A stretch of 64,000 bases of DNA from Planctomycetota bacterium (GTDB lineage: Bacteria > Planctomycetota > PLA2 > JAEUHO01), in NCBI GenBank assembly GCA_020851795.1, contig JADZCA010000083.1, positions 1-64,000 of the forward strand, read 5' to 3'. Every line of letters begins with the position of its first letter. Position 1 is the first letter of the stretch. The notes beneath the pieces were generated by a model. That model saw nothing but the letters and a program-made list of their open reading frames with translations, did no database searches and had not been told where the DNA came from. Below, one piece after another: positions 7,137-15,589 of the stretch. Both the position numbers and the translations under genes were made by a program.

Positions 7137-9650
7137 CTACGGCGACGTCGCCACGAATCGGCCCGTCGCCGGACCCGGCGCGGGCAGCACGCCGGCGGAC
7201 GTCGTCTGCGAGACCGTGGTCCCGACGAGCGTCGCCTCCGTCAGGTCGCCGTCGAGCGGCGCCCCGGCGACGTACCACGCGCCGTCGCCGCTCCCGCCGA
7301 CCCCGTCGGCGGCGATCGCCGTCGCCGTGCGCTGCGCGCTGCCGCGCGCCGGCCCCATCGCCGCGAACGCGACCACGCCGGTCGCCGGTGAGAAGAACCC
7401 GCCGACGCCCGCGATCGTGGCGTACGTCTGCGAGACGCCCCCCGAGGGCGAGAAGACGCGCAGGCCGTCCTGGCTGGGCACGAACGCCGAGGTCGCCCCC
7501 GACGGCGTGTTGACCGTCGTGTTGGCCGACAGCGTGGCGTCGATCATCGCGACGAGCGCCGCACCGTTGGCGATGAACGTCCCGGCCGTGTAGGGCGGGC
7601 CCGACGGCGCGCCGAACCCGGGCGGGAGCGACGACGCGGTGTTGACGAACGTGAAGCCCTCGGGGCCGCCCGTCGCCGCGGCGTGCACGAGCACGAGCCC
7701 GCGCGCGGGGTCCCACGCGACCGCGCCGCGCTGGCCGTCGGCCGGGCCGAGCAGCGCGCCGGCGCCGAGCGGGATCGCGCCGCCGAACGCCGAGTCCGGC
7801 ACGTTCGTCGCGCCGGTCGCGAAGTCCACCGTCACGAGCCAGTCGCTCGGGATCGACAGGCCGACGCCGCTGCCGAACGAGGCGTTCCCGTCGTACGGGA
7901 CCGTGAACCCGTTCGTCGCGTTGACCGCGATCAGCGTGCCTTGGTTCGCGCCGAGGTTGTCGAAGAGCAGGTACGCGCGCCCGCCGCCGCCCGCGCTCGG
8001 CTGCACGGCGAACTCGCGGTTCCACTCCGCACCCGTCGTCGCCGGGAGCGAGTTCGAGATGCGGCCGGTCGCCACGGACTGCGCCGCCGACCCGTTCGCG
8101 CCGCCGGTGTTGTAGACCTGCTGCACCGAGCTGCCGAGGTTCGTCCCGTTGGGCGCGATCGTCGCCCGTTGCGCGGTCATCGCCGGCACGCGGACGACCG
8201 AGACGACCGCCCGCGCCGCAGTGTCGAGCACCATGAGGGCCTCGACGCCGGGCCCCGAGCCGTCCCACAGCGAGACGACCATCTCGCCGTCGGGCGTGTT
8301 GGGCAGGATGCGGTCCGCGTGCGTGGTCGAGCCGTAGCCCGGCGGCACGGCGATCGTGGTCACCGCCGCCGTCGGGTTGCGCGGGTCCACGACGTGGACC
8401 CCGAGGTCGTTGACGGCCCACAGCTGGCCGGTCGCGGCGTCGAGGGCGAGCGAGCGCACCGCGCCGCCCGGGAGCGTGATGGCCGTCGGGCTCGTGGCGC
8501 CCGCGTCGAGCGCCTCCACGCCCGCGTCGGGCGTCGCGGACGCGCCCATCGTGCGGGCCGTGTCGAACACGTCGATCGTCGTGCCGTCGGCGACGTAGAG
8601 CCGGTTGCGTTCGGCGTCCACCGCGCAAGGCCCGGCGCCGCACGCGCTGCCGTCCACCGGCGACGTCACGCCGGAGGTCGCGGGGTCCTGCCCGAACGCG
8701 CGGACCACGCCCGCCACGGGCGCGAAGAGGCGCTGCTGCGTGCGCACGAACCGGGCGCCGACGCCCGCCGGCGAGGCCGGCACCGTCTGGCGCGAGCCGT
8801 CCTCGAAGATCACCGTGACGGTCGCGTCGAGCGGTGCGGGGTCGGGGGTCGCGCCGAGGCGGTCGGCGGGCGACGTGCCGCGCACCTCCCACCACGTCCC
8901 GTTCGAGACGAGCTCGCCCGGGACCACGACCGTGTCGTGGCCGCCCGGCCAGACGGCGTCGCCCTCGGTGCGGAACTCCACCTCCACGACGCCGCCGTGC
9001 GTGCCGGCGGCGGGGGCGGGGACCGGCCCGAACGTGCGGCCGGCCGCCGGGTTGAGGACGAACGGGTCGCCGCCGCCGCGGGCGAACACGTGGATCGGCG
9101 CCGCGCCGGCCGGCGCGAGGTCGGGGTTGAGCACGCCCGACGCGCCGACCACGCCCGCGCCCGTCGTGCTGACCGCGGCCAGCGCCGGCGCGCGGTAGGA
9201 GAACGCGTCGTCGAGCGCGAGGACGACGGTCGGGAACGCCACGCGGACGTCCACCAGCGACGCGTCGAGGCCGTCGAGCGCGACCGCGGGTGCGAGGAAG
9301 TCCACCGACGTCGCCGACGTCGCGGTGGCCGCGACTTCGGTGGACGACGTCGTCCCGCCCGCGAAGACGGGCGCGTCGGCCACGAGCCGCACGGTGACGA
9401 GCGCCGCGTCGGCCACGGTCGGGAGGTCGGTCCCCGTCAGGCGCATCGGCGTCGTCTGCCGTGCGGGGACGGCGTCGATGCCGGCCGGGAGGGCGGGCTC
9501 GGCGGCCGCGCTGACGAGCGCGGGGACAGGCGCGGGCGGGGGCGGCGGACCGCCGCCGCCGTCGTCGCCGTGCCCGGACGTGCCGCCGGAGCAGGCCGAG
9601 AGGAAGATCGCGGTGAGCGCCCAGCCGGGCGCGCGCATCGTGCGTCGCAT
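7137..9650 (-). CDS. Large lipoprotein with propeller-like repeats
   Basis: An 837-residue lipoprotein. The N-terminus ends in the lipobox LSAC followed by a Gly/Asp/Pro-rich linker (about residues 20-40). The next part has IPT/TIG-like beta strands (PMRLTGTDLPTVADAALVTV). The second half reads like a beta-propeller of YVTN type, with recurring blocks such as DAERNRLYVADG, DAATGQLWAVNDLG, VDPRNPTA and APNGTNLG. These folds are usual in cell-surface proteins of this kind of organism. The start at ATG 9650 gives the full signal peptide; ATG 9638 is an alternative. It is likely monocistronic. The exact function is unknown, and no catalytic motif is visible. Confidence 0.75.
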   Translation of the reverse strand: MRRTMRAPGWALTAIFLSACSGGTSGHGDDGGGGPPPPPAPVPALVSAAAEPALPAGIDAVPARQTTPMRLTGTDLPTVADAALVTVRLVADAPVFAGGTTSSTEVAATATSATSVDFLAPAVALDGLDASLVDVRVAFPTVVLALDDAFSYRAPALAAVSTTGAGVVGASGVLNPDLAPAGAAPIHVFARGGGDPFVLNPAAGRTFGPVPAPAAGTHGGVVEVEFRTEGDAVWPGGHDTVVVPGELVSNGTWWEVRGTSPADRLGATPDPAPLDATVTVIFEDGSRQTVPASPAGVGARFVRTQQRLFAPVAGVVRAFGQDPATSGVTSPVDGSACGAGPCAVDAERNRLYVADGTTIDVFDTARTMGASATPDAGVEALDAGATSPTAITLPGGAVRSLALDAATGQLWAVNDLGVHVVDPRNPTAAVTTIAVPPGYGSTTHADRILPNTPDGEMVVSLWDGSGPGVEALMVLDTAARAVVSVVRVPAMTAQRATIAPNGTNLGSSVQQVYNTGGANGSAAQSVATGRISNSLPATTGAEWNREFAVQPSAGGGGRAYLLFDNLGANQGTLIAVNATNGFTVPYDGNASFGSGVGLSIPSDWLVTVDFATGATNVPDSAFGGAIPLGAGALLGPADGQRGAVAWDPARGLVLVHAAATGGPEGFTFVNTASSLPPGFGAPSGPPYTAGTFIANGAALVAMIDATLSANTTVNTPSGATSAFVPSQDGLRVFSPSGGVSQTYATIAGVGGFFSPATGVVAFAAMGPARGSAQRTATAIAADGVGGSGDGAWYVAGAPLDGDLTEATLVGTTVSQTTSAGVLPAPGPATGRFVATSP

Positions 9651-9824
9651 GGTGCAGTTCCCCTGGAAGGTTCGGCGCGTTCTCCGCGCGCCGACGCCAA
9701 CCATACGCCCGCGCGGCCTGCCGCGCAAGCGGGGCCCGCGTGCGGCTTCTCCTGCGGTTCGGTTCGCCGACGCGGGCGACGTCGCGCGGAGCCGCGAGGC
9801 GAGCCCCTCTGCCTCCGCCCTTTC

Positions 9825-9875
9825 GGAGCCCGTCGGGGGCGCGGGCCCCGGCGGCCCGCGCCCCCGACGGGCTCC
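9825..9875. terminator. Perfect 23-bp hairpin abutting a stop codon
   Basis: Arms 9825-9847 and 9853-9875 are perfectly complementary over 23 bp (outer part GGAGCCCGTCGGGGGC), with a five-base loop CCGGC. The right arm ends on the first base of the stop codon of the minus-strand GGDD/HEAT gene, so it lies directly in that transcript's 3' end. No T run follows. This is the strongest hairpin of its kind in the window. Confidence 0.65.
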
Positions 9876-12694
9876 TACCGGAGTCGCTTCCCGAGCGGGT
9901 CCTCCTCCTTCGCCTTCGCCTCGGCGAGCGCGGTGACGAGCGCGGCCGGCGCGGCGTCGCCGAGCGCCCGCACGAGGGCGGCGCCGGCGAGCCGCGCCTC
10001 GAAGCGCACCCACGGGTCGGCGTCGCGCGTCGCGGCCGCGAGCGCCGGCGCCGCGGCCGCCGCCTTCGTCGCGCCCAGCGCGCGCAGCGCCGTGCGTCGC
10101 ACGCGCACCGACGACGCGTCGGCCGCCGCGCGCGCGAGCGGCTCGACGGCCGCGTCGCCGCGGGCCGAGAGCTGCGCCTCGGCGGCGAGCCGCCCGAGGA
10201 ACGGCGTCGTCGGCGCCAGCGCGGCGACGAGCGCGTCGAGCGACGTCGTCCCGCCGGCCGCCCCGAGGCACGCAGCCGCCGCCACCGCCTCGAGCTCCTT
10301 GCCGGAGCGGAGCACCTCGAGCACGGCGGGCGGCGCCGACTTCATCGCCGCCAGCGCGCGCAGCGCCTGCACGCGCACGTCGGCGTCGGCCAGCGCGGCG
10401 ACGACGGCGGCCTCCGCCTCCGTCGCCGAGAGCGTGCCGAGCAGGCGCAGCGCCGTGCGCCGCACCGCCACGTCCTTGCTCGTCGTCGCCTCGACGAGCC
10501 GCGCCACGACCGTCTCGCGCGAAAAGCGCGGGAGCAGCGCCTGCACCGCCTCGATCTCGAGGCCGTCCTTGCTCCCGAGCCGCGCCATCATGCGCTCGAG
10601 CGTCGGCGCGCCCAGCGCGACCAGCCGCTCGCGCGCGATCGGGCCGATGACGCGCTCGTCGCCGACCTGCCAGCGGATCGCGATCGCCCACAGCTTGTCG
10701 AGGTCGTCGGTGCGGCGCCCGTCGGGGCCGGCGACCGTGCCCTCCTCGTCCACGCGGGCGCGCGCCTGCGCCTCGGTGATCGCCGCGCCCATCGGGTCGT
10801 CCTTGGTCGCCGCGGGGGCCGTGGGGTCGTCGAGACCGGCGCCCACCGTCCCCGACGTCCACACCGCGCCGTCGCGCGCGCTCTCCGAGTAGACGTCCTT
10901 GCCGCCCGCGTCGAGCAGGAGCCCGATGCCGCCGGTGTCGCGGGCGGGCGTCGCCGCCCCGTGCGACGCGCCGGGGCGCGCGGCGGTGTACTCGTCGTCG
11001 CCCGCCGCGTCGTAGAGGATCGCGACCGAGTTCGTCAGCGCGCCGCCCTGGCTGCCGCCCGACCCGACGTAGTGGTCGTCGCCCCCGCGGTCCACGAGCA
11101 CGCCGACCGCGAAGTCGTGGGCGCCGCCGATGCCGACGCCGTACTCGTCGAAGTAGCAGTCCTGCCCCGCGCGGTCGAGCAGCATCCCCGCGGAGAGGTG
11201 GATGCCCGCGCCCTGCCCGTAGTGGCCGAGCACGTACGCGTCGTTGCCGTCGTCGTCCACCAGCAGGCCCAGCGAGAACCAGTACGACGCGCCCTGCCCG
11301 TAGATGTCGGCGGTGTAGCGGTCGTTGCCCTTGGCGTCCACCAGCACGCCGACGCCGCCCGAGGCGTCGGGGCGCATCCCGATCGAGAAGCCCTGCGACA
11401 GCGACATCGTGCGGTCGCGGTGGAGCGGCGCGTCGGAGTGGGCCCCGCCCGCGTCGTAGACGTCGTGGCCGTCGAGGTCGGCGAGCACCCCGCAGCCGGC
11501 GGTGGACGCGAAGCCCTGCCCGAACAGGTCCACGTGGCGCAGGTCGTTGCCCGCGACGTCGAGCAGCACGCCGACGCCGAAGGCGCCCGCCCCCTGGCCG
11601 AAGTCCATCGAGCGGTACACGTCGTCGCCGCCCTCGTCCACCAGCACGGCCGCGCCGAGCACCGCGGCCCCGAGCGACGCGTGGCCCGCGTCGTAGAGGT
11701 CGTTCCCGCCCCCGTCCCACTGCACCGCGACGCCGCCGAGCGCCGCGCCGAACGAGCGGTCGCGCCGCCCGACGTAGCGGTCGTCGCCGGCGAGGTCGAT
11801 GCACACGCTCACGGGCCGCCCCGCGTGGGCGGACGCGCCGCGCCGCCACGTGTCGTCGCCGCCCAGGTCGATCACGAGGACGACGTCGTCGCCCTCCTCG
11901 TGCACGTCCTCGCCGCGCCCGGTGAGGACGACGGTCCCGGCGCTCGTCGAGAGGCGCAGGCCGCCCTTCGGCACGACGAGCGGGTCGGGGACGACCACGT
12001 CCGACGTCGGCACCGCCTCCCGCAGCGCACGCACGAGGGCACGCACCGCGTCCACGAGGAGGTCGGTCCCGCGCGGGACGCACGAGCGCCGCACCGGCGC
12101 GATCGCGGCGAGGAACGCGTCGTCGGCGAGGTCGTCGCCGGGCGGCGGCTCCTGCGGCTTCTCGACCTGCGAGCGCAGCGCCTTGCGCACGACCGCTTCG
12201 GCCTGCGGGCCGAGCGCGCCGCGGGTCTCGCCGACCTCCGCGGCGACGGCGGTCATCCGCCCCAGCGTCGCCGCGAGCGCGCGGCGGACGCCCTCGGGGA
12301 TCGTCGGGGCGTCGAGCTCGACGACGGGCGAGAGGTGTTCCCCGGCCCCGGCCCCGCCGCAGGCGGCCCGCGCGCGGTCCACGAGGGCCGCGACGTCACC
12401 GGCCCGGGCGACGTCGTCCCACCGCTGCGCCTCGCCGCCGATCGAGAGCGGGTCGTCGAGGACGCGGTTGACGACGTCGAGCCGGAACGGGTCGTCGAGG
12501 GGACGTTTGGAAAAGCCGAGGTCCTTGCGGTCGAGGTTGAGCACCTCGAGGCCCCGGTCGATGCGCGCGAGCTCCTCCGCCGTCCAGAACGGGTCCGGCG
12601 CCGCCGCGGGCGTCGCGGGCGCGTCCGCCGCCTGGACGGTGCCGAGCGAGAGCCCCACCCACGAGACCGCCGCGACCGCGAGCCCGACGCGCAT
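9875..12694 (-). CDS. Secreted GGDD-Y repeat and HEAT repeat protein
   Basis: A 939-residue exported protein (signal peptide ending TVQAA). After an alpha-rich N-terminal part, residues about 277-602 hold some twelve copies of a short unit centred on [GA][GN]-D-[RVLEAH]-Y, such as GGDDTW, AGDDRY, GGNDLY, GGDDVY, KGNDRY, DGNDAY and AGDDEY. Each is followed by a hydrophobic strand (GVGVLLD, AVGVLVD) and often GQGA. The pattern resembles calcium-binding RTX nonapeptides but with a longer period, so Ca2+ binding is inference. Residues about 690-930 are HEAT repeats (VRRTALRLLGTL, VRVQALRALAAM). The start ATG 12694 has GGAGGG six bases upstream. Context: next to a secreted cyclase-like repeat protein. 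Probable cell-surface scaffold; no enzyme motif seen. Confidence 0.75.
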   Translation of the reverse strand: MRVGLAVAAVSWVGLSLGTVQAADAPATPAAAPDPFWTAEELARIDRGLEVLNLDRKDLGFSKRPLDDPFRLDVVNRVLDDPLSIGGEAQRWDDVARAGDVAALVDRARAACGGAGAGEHLSPVVELDAPTIPEGVRRALAATLGRMTAVAAEVGETRGALGPQAEAVVRKALRSQVEKPQEPPPGDDLADDAFLAAIAPVRRSCVPRGTDLLVDAVRALVRALREAVPTSDVVVPDPLVVPKGGLRLSTSAGTVVLTGRGEDVHEEGDDVVLVIDLGGDDTWRRGASAHAGRPVSVCIDLAGDDRYVGRRDRSFGAALGGVAVQWDGGGNDLYDAGHASLGAAVLGAAVLVDEGGDDVYRSMDFGQGAGAFGVGVLLDVAGNDLRHVDLFGQGFASTAGCGVLADLDGHDVYDAGGAHSDAPLHRDRTMSLSQGFSIGMRPDASGGVGVLVDAKGNDRYTADIYGQGASYWFSLGLLVDDDGNDAYVLGHYGQGAGIHLSAGMLLDRAGQDCYFDEYGVGIGGAHDFAVGVLVDRGGDDHYVGSGGSQGGALTNSVAILYDAAGDDEYTAARPGASHGAATPARDTGGIGLLLDAGGKDVYSESARDGAVWTSGTVGAGLDDPTAPAATKDDPMGAAITEAQARARVDEEGTVAGPDGRRTDDLDKLWAIAIRWQVGDERVIGPIARERLVALGAPTLERMMARLGSKDGLEIEAVQALLPRFSRETVVARLVEATTSKDVAVRRTALRLLGTLSATEAEAAVVAALADADVRVQALRALAAMKSAPPAVLEVLRSGKELEAVAAAACLGAAGGTTSLDALVAALAPTTPFLGRLAAEAQLSARGDAAVEPLARAAADASSVRVRRTALRALGATKAAAAAPALAAATRDADPWVRFEARLAGAALVRALGDAAPAALVTALAEAKAKEEDPLGKRLR

Positions 12695-12840
12695 GGCGTG
12701 CCCTCCGCCGCCCCGGGGCCCGCTCCGTCGCCCCGACCGCGACGCGCCAGAGCCTACGCCCGCGGCCTCGCGTCGCGGTGGACCGTCGTGGGCGAGCACG
12801 CGGGCACGCGTCCGGACGCGGGCGAGCCTACGATGGCGAC

Positions 12841-14067
12841 ATGGGGCCGCGCACGCTCGCCGCCGTCGTGCTCGTCGCGGGGGCGGCGCTCCCCGCGCGC
12901 CCCGCGCTCCCCGCCGACGCGCCCGCGCCCGTGCCGGCGCCGGCTCTCGCGCCGCGCTTCGTCGGCCCGCGCACCGGGCCCGCGCGCGCGGCGGCGCTCA
13001 CGCAGCACGGCGGCGACGCCGCGAGCGAGCGGGCCGTCGAGGCCGCCCTCGACTGGCTCGCGCGGCACGAGGCCGAGGAAGGCGGGTGGGACGCGGACGG
13101 CTTCCCCGCGCGCTGCGCGGCGGGCGCGGCGCGCTGCGATGGCGTGGGTCGTGGCCAGCACGGCGAGGACGTCCCGTGCCCGTTCGACGCGGCGATCACC
13201 GCGCTCGCGACGCTGGCCTTCCTCGGCGCGGGCCACGGGCCCTGGGTCGAGGGCGACCGCCACGGCGCCGTGGTCGAGCGCGCGCTCGCGCGCTGCGCGG
13301 CGCCCGACGACGCATGGTCGCTCGCGCTCGGCACGCAGGCCCTCGCCGAGGCCGAGGCGATGGAGGGGCGCGGCCGTCGGCGCGACGCCGCGCTCGCGGG
13401 GGCGAAGCGGCTCGTCGCGGCGCGGCAAGCCGACGGCGGGTGGACGTACGCCGCGGGGTTCCGCCGCGGCTCCGACGTGCCGTACGCGGCGCTCGTGGTG
13501 CCGGCGCTCGTCGCGGCCCGCGACGTCGGCGCGCCGTGGCCCGACGGGCTCGCCGACGGCGTCGGTCGCTGGCTCGACACGCTCGAGGCCGACGAGGGGC
13601 GGCTCGCCTACCTCGCCGACGGGCGCGCGTACGGCTACACGCCCACGGCGGCCAACGGGCTCGCGGCGGCGGCGGTGCGCGCGTGGCTGGTCGCCGGCGC
13701 CGACGGGCCGCGACAGAGGGCGCACCTCGCGCTCGCCGCGCGGCTGCGGCCGACGTGGGCGATCTCGTGGAAGGACGTCGAGGTGCCCGGGCAGGGGCGG
13801 CGGCGCGTGCAGGTGGGGCACCTGTCCTTCTACGAGTGGTGGTACGGGTCGATGGCGACCTTCCAGGCGGGCGGGGACGCGTGGGCCGGCTGGTTCGCGC
13901 GCGCGAAGGCCGCGCTGGTCCCGCACCAGCGCACCGACGGCTGCGCCCGAGGCTCGTGGGACCCGGTCGCCGCCTACGAGCGGCAGACCGGCGGCCGCGT
14001 CTTCGCCACCGCGCTCGGCGCGATGATCCTCGAGACGCCCTACCGCCACCGGCGCGTCGCGCGGTAG
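12841..14067 (+). CDS. Secreted squalene-cyclase-like (alpha/alpha barrel) protein
   Basis: A 408-residue protein with a signal peptide (MGPRTLAAVVLVAGAALPA). It has repeated helical units with tryptophan/glycine motifs of the prenyltransferase/squalene-cyclase fold: ALDWLARHEAEEGGWDADG, AARQADGGWTYAAGF, TDGCARGSWDP. The catalytic DXDD motif of true squalene-hopene cyclases is absent, and export to the periplasm also argues against a terpene cyclase. Such proteins are abundant and uncharacterised in Planctomycetota. ATG 12841 is used because it begins the signal peptide; no clear Shine-Dalgarno precedes it. The gene diverges from the GGDD/HEAT gene (146 bases between starts) and converges on the acyltransferase gene. 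Confidence 0.75.
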   Translation: MGPRTLAAVVLVAGAALPARPALPADAPAPVPAPALAPRFVGPRTGPARAAALTQHGGDAASERAVEAALDWLARHEAEEGGWDADGFPARCAAGAARCDGVGRGQHGEDVPCPFDAAITALATLAFLGAGHGPWVEGDRHGAVVERALARCAAPDDAWSLALGTQALAEAEAMEGRGRRRDAALAGAKRLVAARQADGGWTYAAGFRRGSDVPYAALVVPALVAARDVGAPWPDGLADGVGRWLDTLEADEGRLAYLADGRAYGYTPTAANGLAAAAVRAWLVAGADGPRQRAHLALAARLRPTWAISWKDVEVPGQGRRRVQVGHLSFYEWWYGSMATFQAGGDAWAGWFARAKAALVPHQRTDGCARGSWDPVAAYERQTGGRVFATALGAMILETPYRHRRVAR

Positions 14068-14106
14068 GAGGCCGTCTCGGTCACGATCGGGCGGGGAGGC
14101 TCGCGC

Positions 14107-14140
14107 CCGGGACGGGCTCCCGGAGGACGGAGGCGGAGGC
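14107..14140. repeat. Short element similar to 9801-9875 (weak hairpin)
   Basis: Between the convergent cyclase-like and acyltransferase genes lies GACGGGCTCC, a seven-base variable stretch, then CGGAGGCGGAGG. The reverse complement of 9803-9834 has the same order (GACGGGCTCC, seven variable bases, CGGAGGCAGAGG). CCGGGA (14107-14112) and TCCCGG (14118-14123) form a weak six-bp stem here. Two copies suggest a minor dispersed repeat used at gene ends. Confidence 0.4.
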
Positions 14141-14154
14141 GGCCACCGGCGCCG

Positions 14155-15519
14155 TCAGCGGGGCGCCGCCGTCGCGTCCTCGACGCGGGCGCGGGCGCGC
14201 TCGATGCGGTCGGCGAGCGCGCGACGCTCGGCGCGGAGGTCGTCGCGAAGCCGCCCGCCGGCGAGCAGGAAGAACGAGCGCACCCGCTGCAGCGTGCGCA
14301 CGCGCGCGTCGCGCCACGCGACGTGCAGCGCGAAGGACGCGGGCACCGCCGCGAGCGCGGCGAGACCCGCCCACGGCGCGACGGCGACCGCGAGCACGAC
14401 CGCGAGCAGCAGCGCCCACGCGGCGAGGAACACGGTGCGCGAGAGCATGCGGCCGAAGGAGACGACGTCCTCGGCGCCGTGCCCGGCGCGGAGCGCGACG
14501 AGGTCGGCGGCGACCCGGGGCGGCGCCGTCACGACCGCCGCCGCGAGCGCGAGCGGGCCGACGATCGCCGCGCGGGCGAGCGTCGAGCCGACGACGCGCG
14601 CGACGCGCGCGGTCGAGAAGCGCGCGTCGACGAGCTCGAGCGGCACGCCCACGAGGTCGAGGCGGCGCGCGAACGCCGCGGCGTCGGCGCGCAGCGCGTC
14701 CCGCTCGGCGGGGTCGGCGCGGCCCAGCGCGTCGAAGCCGGCGGCGAGCCGCTGCACGAGCGCGTGGCGCGCCTCGAGCGACGCGGCCGGCACGCCGCGC
14801 TCGGCGGCGACCACCGCGGCCCCGACGCGGAGCAGCTCGACGTCCTCGAGCGACGTGGCCTCGGCGAGCAGCGCGCGGATCGCCTCCTCGGTGCGGCGCG
14901 TCACCGAGGTGATCGCGGCCCGCCGCGGGGCCGGCTCGGTGCGCCCGTCCACGAGCAGCGGCGCGCCGAAGCGGACCAGCAGCGTGCCCCGCGTCGCGCG
15001 CGGGGGCTCGATGGCGATGCCGATGGGGACGACGGCGACGGGGACCTCGGCGTCGAGCGCGATGCGCGCGGCGCCGGTGCGCAGCGGGAGCAGCCGCGGA
15101 GAAGGGCGGCTCATCCCCTCGGGGAACAGCGCGACGGCGCGGCCGTCACGGAGCCGGCGGATGCACTCGGCGAAGGTCTCGAGGTTGGCGCGCGCGCCGC
15201 GCCCCTCGTTCTCCGCCGCGTCCTGCGGGCGGTACACGGGCACGGCGCCCACCGCGTCGAGGAACGGCGCGAGCACGCGCATCCGCCACAGGGGCGCCTT
15301 CGCCATGGGGCCCGCGACGCGCGGCGAGCCCACGAGGATCGCGAGGCTGTCCACGAGGCTCGCGTGGTGGTTGGCGACGAGGAGCACCGCGCCCTGTGCC
15401 GGCACGTGCTCGGCGCCGACGACCTCGACGCGGCGGTACTCGCTGCGCAGGAGCAGGCGCGCGAACGCGCGCACCGCGCGGTAGCGCAGCGAACGGTCGG
15501 GGGGCGCGGCGGCGGCCAC
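14155..15519 (-). CDS. PlsC-type 1-acyl-glycerol-phosphate acyltransferase
   Basis: A 454-residue membrane acyltransferase of the PlsC/LPLAT superfamily, which acylates lysophosphatidic acid or a related acceptor. The HX4D catalytic motif is in NHHASLVD (His52, Asp57), and the substrate motif FPEGMSR lies at residues 132-138. The catalytic domain covers about residues 30-230. The C-terminal 220 residues are unusual for plain PlsC: a helical region, then hydrophobic segments (AAIVGPLALAAAVVTAPP and AAWALLLAVVLAVAVAP) and a charged coil. That extension is shared with larger 'phospholipid/glycerol acyltransferase' proteins. The start GTG 15519 lacks a clear ribosome site. Precise acceptor unknown. 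Confidence 0.85.
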   Translation of the reverse strand: MAAAAPPDRSLRYRAVRAFARLLLRSEYRRVEVVGAEHVPAQGAVLLVANHHASLVDSLAILVGSPRVAGPMAKAPLWRMRVLAPFLDAVGAVPVYRPQDAAENEGRGARANLETFAECIRRLRDGRAVALFPEGMSRPSPRLLPLRTGAARIALDAEVPVAVVPIGIAIEPPRATRGTLLVRFGAPLLVDGRTEPAPRRAAITSVTRRTEEAIRALLAEATSLEDVELLRVGAAVVAAERGVPAASLEARHALVQRLAAGFDALGRADPAERDALRADAAAFARRLDLVGVPLELVDARFSTARVARVVGSTLARAAIVGPLALAAAVVTAPPRVAADLVALRAGHGAEDVVSFGRMLSRTVFLAAWALLLAVVLAVAVAPWAGLAALAAVPASFALHVAWRDARVRTLQRVRSFFLLAGGRLRDDLRAERRALADRIERARARVEDATAAPR

Positions 15520-15589
15520 GCGACGAGCCTACCCGCGAGCCGGGCGCCGCGAGCGGGACCTGCGATGGGGGGCGCCTCGAATGAGCGCC

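Noticed and set aside
12841..14067. Squalene-hopene cyclase involved in hopanoid synthesis
   Set aside because: The protein is exported, shorter than true cyclases, and lacks the DXDD catalytic motif; no other hopanoid gene is near.
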